This document shows positions 61,609 through 64,000 of a stretch of 64,000 nt of DNA, piece after piece. This DNA comes from Streptomyces xylophagus. Its GTDB lineage: Bacteria; Actinomycetota; Actinomycetes; Streptomycetales; Streptomycetaceae. Numbering within the stretch: the stretch's first letter is position 1; the number at the start of each line of letters is the position of its first letter. Location: contig NZ_JNWO01000025.1 in assembly GCF_000716435.1 (NCBI RefSeq), positions 41,252 to 105,251 of the forward strand. Reading direction: 5' to 3'. Both the position numbers and the translations under genes were made by a program. The notes under the pieces were generated by a model. The model searched no databases, was not told the origin of the DNA, and worked only from the letters and a program-made list of their open reading frames with translations.

Positions 61609-62559
61609 TCACGCCCCGGGAGTCCCGAGGGTCCCGAGGGTCTCCCCCGCGCCGATCCGCGCCCCGCGTGCCCAGTCCGCCGCCCGCATCGGCTTCTTGC
61701 CCTGCGCCTGCACCCACAGCAGCTCGACGGCGTACGACCCGGTGCCCACGTACACGTTGTTCTTCCCGACCGACAGCTCCCCGGGCGCGAGGTCGGTCCG
61801 CTCCGGAACCGGCACCGCCTGGATGAGCTTGAGCCGCTCGCCCCGGAACAGGGTCCAGGCGCCGGGCGCGGGCGTGCACCCACGCACCACCCGGTCCACG
61901 CGCAACGCGGGAGCCGCCCACGTCACCTCCGCGTCCTCGACGTTGATCTTCGGGGCGAGGGTGATGCCCTCGTTCGGCTGCGGTACGGCCTTCAGGGTGC
62001 CGTCCTCGATGCCGTCCATGGTCGCGGCGAGCAGGCCCGAGCCGGCGAACGCGAGCCGGGTCAGCAGGTCGCCGCTGGTGTCGGTGGGACGGATCTCCTC
62101 GGTGACGGTGCCGTAGACGGGCCCGGAGTCGAGTCCTTCCTCGATCAGGAAGGTGGAGGCTCCGGTGATCTCGTCGCCGGACATGACGGAGTGCTGAACG
62201 GGGGCGGCGCCGCGCCAGGCGGGGAGCAGCGAGAAGTGCAGGTTGACCCAGCCGTGGGCGGGGATGTCGAGGGCGACGCGCGGCAGGAGGGCGCCGTAGG
62301 CGACGACGGGACAGCAGTCGGGCGCGATCTCCCGCAGCCGCTCCAGGAACTCCGGGTCGCGCGGCTTGACGGGCTTCAGCACCTCGATGCCCGCCTCCTC
62401 GGCCCGCTCGGCGACGGGACTCGCCACCAGCCGGCGCCCACGCCCGGCCGGCGCGTCGGGCCGCGTGACGACGGCGGCCACCTCGTGCCGCCCGGAGGCG
62501 ATCAGGGCGTCCAGTGCGGGAACGGCGACCTCGGGGGTACCGGCGAAGACGAGCTTCAT
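61609..62559 (-). CDS. fmt: Methionyl-tRNA formyltransferase
   Basis: 316 aa. [20 protein letters not shown], the insertion loop [14 protein letters not shown], and the catalytic [20 protein letters not shown] (Asn, His); [10 protein letters not shown] carries the Asp. The C-terminal tRNA-binding barrel starts near 210 ([20 protein letters not shown]). It formylates initiator Met-tRNA from 10-formyl-THF. The order priA-HTH gene-fmt-rsmB is the usual actinobacterial context. Confidence 0.97.
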   Translation of the reverse strand: MKLVFAGTPEVAVPALDALIASGRHEVAAVVTRPDAPAGRGRRLVASPVAERAEEAGIEVLKPVKPRDPEFLERLREIAPDCCPVVAYGALLPRVALDIPAHGWVNLHFSLLPAWRGAAPVQHSVMSGDEITGASTFLIEEGLDSGPVYGTVTEEIRPTDTSGDLLTRLAFAGSGLLAATMDGIEDGTLKAVPQPNEGITLAPKINVEDAEVTWAAPALRVDRVVRGCTPAPGAWTLFRGERLKLIQAVPVPERTDLAPGELSVGKNNVYVGTGSYAVELLWVQAQGKKPMRAADWARGARIGAGETLGTLGTPGA

Positions 62560-62631
62560 GGGAGGGTTCGGGCCTCTCGGGCGGAGGTGGACGGGCAGCG
62601 CACCAGTCTATGGCGCGTCCCGGCGCTAGGT

Positions 62632-62790
62632 CGTGTCCGCGAAGTCCCGGCGTCCGCCCGAAGGGGCGGGCCCCTCGGCGTCCGGTGCGGCGAGTGGGGG
62701 CACCTCCCACGCCCTTTTGGCAGTGGGGGAGCGTGCCGGGCGTCGCGGGGCTGGGGGTACCCCCTCTGGGGGAGGGACTTTGCGGACACG
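62632..62790. mobile_element. MITE-like element A with 17-bp inverted ends
   Basis: Left end CGTGTCCGCGAAGTCCC (62632-62648) and right end GGGACTTTGCGGACACG (62774-62790) are inverted repeats with one mismatch; similarity extends a few bases outward. Inside are two further palindromic blocks (around 62690-62740 and 62752-62772, including GGGGGTACCCCC) but no ORF. No target duplication is evident. Confidence 0.6.
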
Positions 62791-62795
62791 GCCTG

Positions 62796-62898
62796 GGGCC
62801 TGTCCGGCGGATCAGGCCGCAGGAAAGCATCGGCGCCTGATCAGCGCCGGTGGGCGTGCCAGGCCCCGCGTCTGCGACATGATCCGCCGGACAGGCCC
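62796..62898. mobile_element. MITE-like element B with perfect 19-bp inverted ends
   Basis: GGGCCTGTCCGGCGGATCA (62796-62814) and its exact complement TGATCCGCCGGACAGGCCC (62880-62898) bound 65 bp without an ORF, which includes GGCGC-CTGATCA-GCGCC. The ends recall terminal repeats of IS5-like elements in Streptomyces; there is no transposase here. It starts 5 bp after element A. Confidence 0.65.
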
Positions 62899-62997
62899 TC
62901 GCGCCCGGCGGCTCACATCCGTCAACTCGCCGACGCCGTCAGCGCACACCGGTTCACCGGGGGCGTACGCATATGCCCTTACGCCCCCCTCGCGTGA

Positions 62998-63648
<651 letters not shown>

Positions 63649-63667
63649 CTCACCCGACGAACCTTGT

Positions 63668-63696
63668 CTGCCTCCCGGACGACGACCGGGAGGCAG
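63668..63696. terminator. Hairpin terminator between the HTH gene and priA
   Basis: CTGCCTCCCGG (63668-63678) and CCGGGAGGCAG (63686-63696) form a perfect 11-bp stem with a 7-nt loop, between convergent genes. No T run follows. Confidence 0.7.
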
Positions 63697-63823
63697 CTGT
63701 ATGTCGGCCCACGGACCGCAGGCCGCCAACGGCGAGAACCCCCACGGCAAACCCCAGCCTCTCAACCGACAGCAAACGGGCGGTGCGCGGGCGGGAGACA
63801 ATCCGAGGCCGAAGGCCGAGGCC

Positions 63824-64000
63824 TCACCCGATGTCCGGCGGATCCACACGCACCCGCACCACATCCCCCCCACCCCGAGCCATCCGAGCAGCCTGCGCAG
63901 CCTTCAACGCGGCAGCCAACGCACTCCCACTCCCCGGCCGCACCCGAATCAACGCCCGCTCCCACCGCTCCCCCACCGGCGGCCCCCCCACCCGCCGAGG
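63824..64000 (-). CDS. priA: Primosomal protein N' (PriA), C-terminal fragment
   Basis: 58 residues in frame to the window edge, ending VRVRVDPPDIG-stop. GERWERALIRVRPGSGSALA and the DPPD ending are typical of actinobacterial PriA C termini. PriA restarts stalled replication forks; actinobacterial forms often lack helicase activity. The start lies beyond the window. The fmt neighbourhood supports it. Confidence 0.8.
   Translation of the reverse strand, partial: PRRVGGPPVGERWERALIRVRPGSGSALAAALKAAQAARMARGGGDVVRVRVDPPDIG

Noticed and set aside
60583..62997. 804-codon plus-strand open frame opposite rsmB and fmt
   Set aside because: Antisense of two core genes; no motif or plausible start.

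Overview
The window is high-GC actinobacterial chromosome and almost certainly Streptomyces. Evidence: GC-saturated third codon positions, frequent GTG/TTG starts, HrdB-type promoters (TTGACA-N18-TAGRWT), an exact SigR promoter (GGAAT-N18-GTT) in front of rbpA, and actinobacterial core genes (rbpA, ppm1, a CBS-containing guaB1, priA). From memory, the order resembles the S. coelicolor segment around rbpA (SCO1421) through priA; I could not check this by search. No tRNA, rRNA, CRISPR array, prophage or intact IS was seen.

Layout. 0-10 kb: tail of an FtsK/SpoIIIE-like gene; a divergent MocR regulator/YczE membrane protein pair; glycerophosphodiesterase; UMF1-type MFS protein; rbpA; fxsA; ppm1; a YtcJ-like amidohydrolase; an Lrp regulator. 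10-15 kb: a lipocalin-like protein and an APH-like kinase, then a TetR regulator with an acyl-CoA dehydrogenase. 15-22.5 kb: Tat-exported C39-like protease, P-loop kinase, a candidate small RNA, a TPR-AAA+ ATPase, two CNNM/CorC membrane proteins. 22.6-27.7 kb: PH protein, hisG, hisE, then ribH-ribBA-ribM-ribE read from an FMN riboswitch. 28-39 kb: ROK/MFS pair, thioesterase, two secreted polysaccharidases (PL5-like and GH6), a DUF5995 protein, an F420-type LLM oxidoreductase, and an amino-acid 2-monooxygenase/amidase pair resembling DavB/DavA. 39-45.7 kb: a GntR-controlled ABC importer ending in a HAD-phosphatase/EEP-phosphatase fusion. 46-50 kb: Lrp/APC permease pair, HTH protein, a frameshifted GNAT gene and guaB1. 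51-56.7 kb: a surface protein, barstar, an RNase relic, an intact RNase Sa-like lipoprotein, a second LLM enzyme, and a divergent SnoaL/TetR pair. 56.9-64 kb: SorC regulator, rpe, FMN-dependent 2-hydroxy-acid oxidase, rsmB, fmt, two abutting MITE-like elements, an HTH protein and the priA tail.

How the genes work together. Several units look self-contained, with the regulator beside its target: YczR/YczE, TetR/acyl-CoA dehydrogenase, ROK/MFS, GntR/ABC importer, Lrp/APC and TetR/SnoaL. For most of these an inverted repeat sits in the promoter region. The riboflavin operon joins synthesis and uptake under one riboswitch and may read through into hisE-hisG.

The least ordinary observations are: (i) a decayed RNase-barstar operon beside an inverted intact RNase; (ii) tandem duplications that span the stop codons of guaB1 and of the SorC gene; (iii) two MITE-like elements 5 bp apart between fmt and the next gene; (iv) a promoter-to-terminator cassette without an ORF at 17.66-17.76 kb; (v) the HAD-EEP fusion. 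I did not find a clearly new multi-gene defence or biosynthetic system. All similarities are by eye, without database searches.
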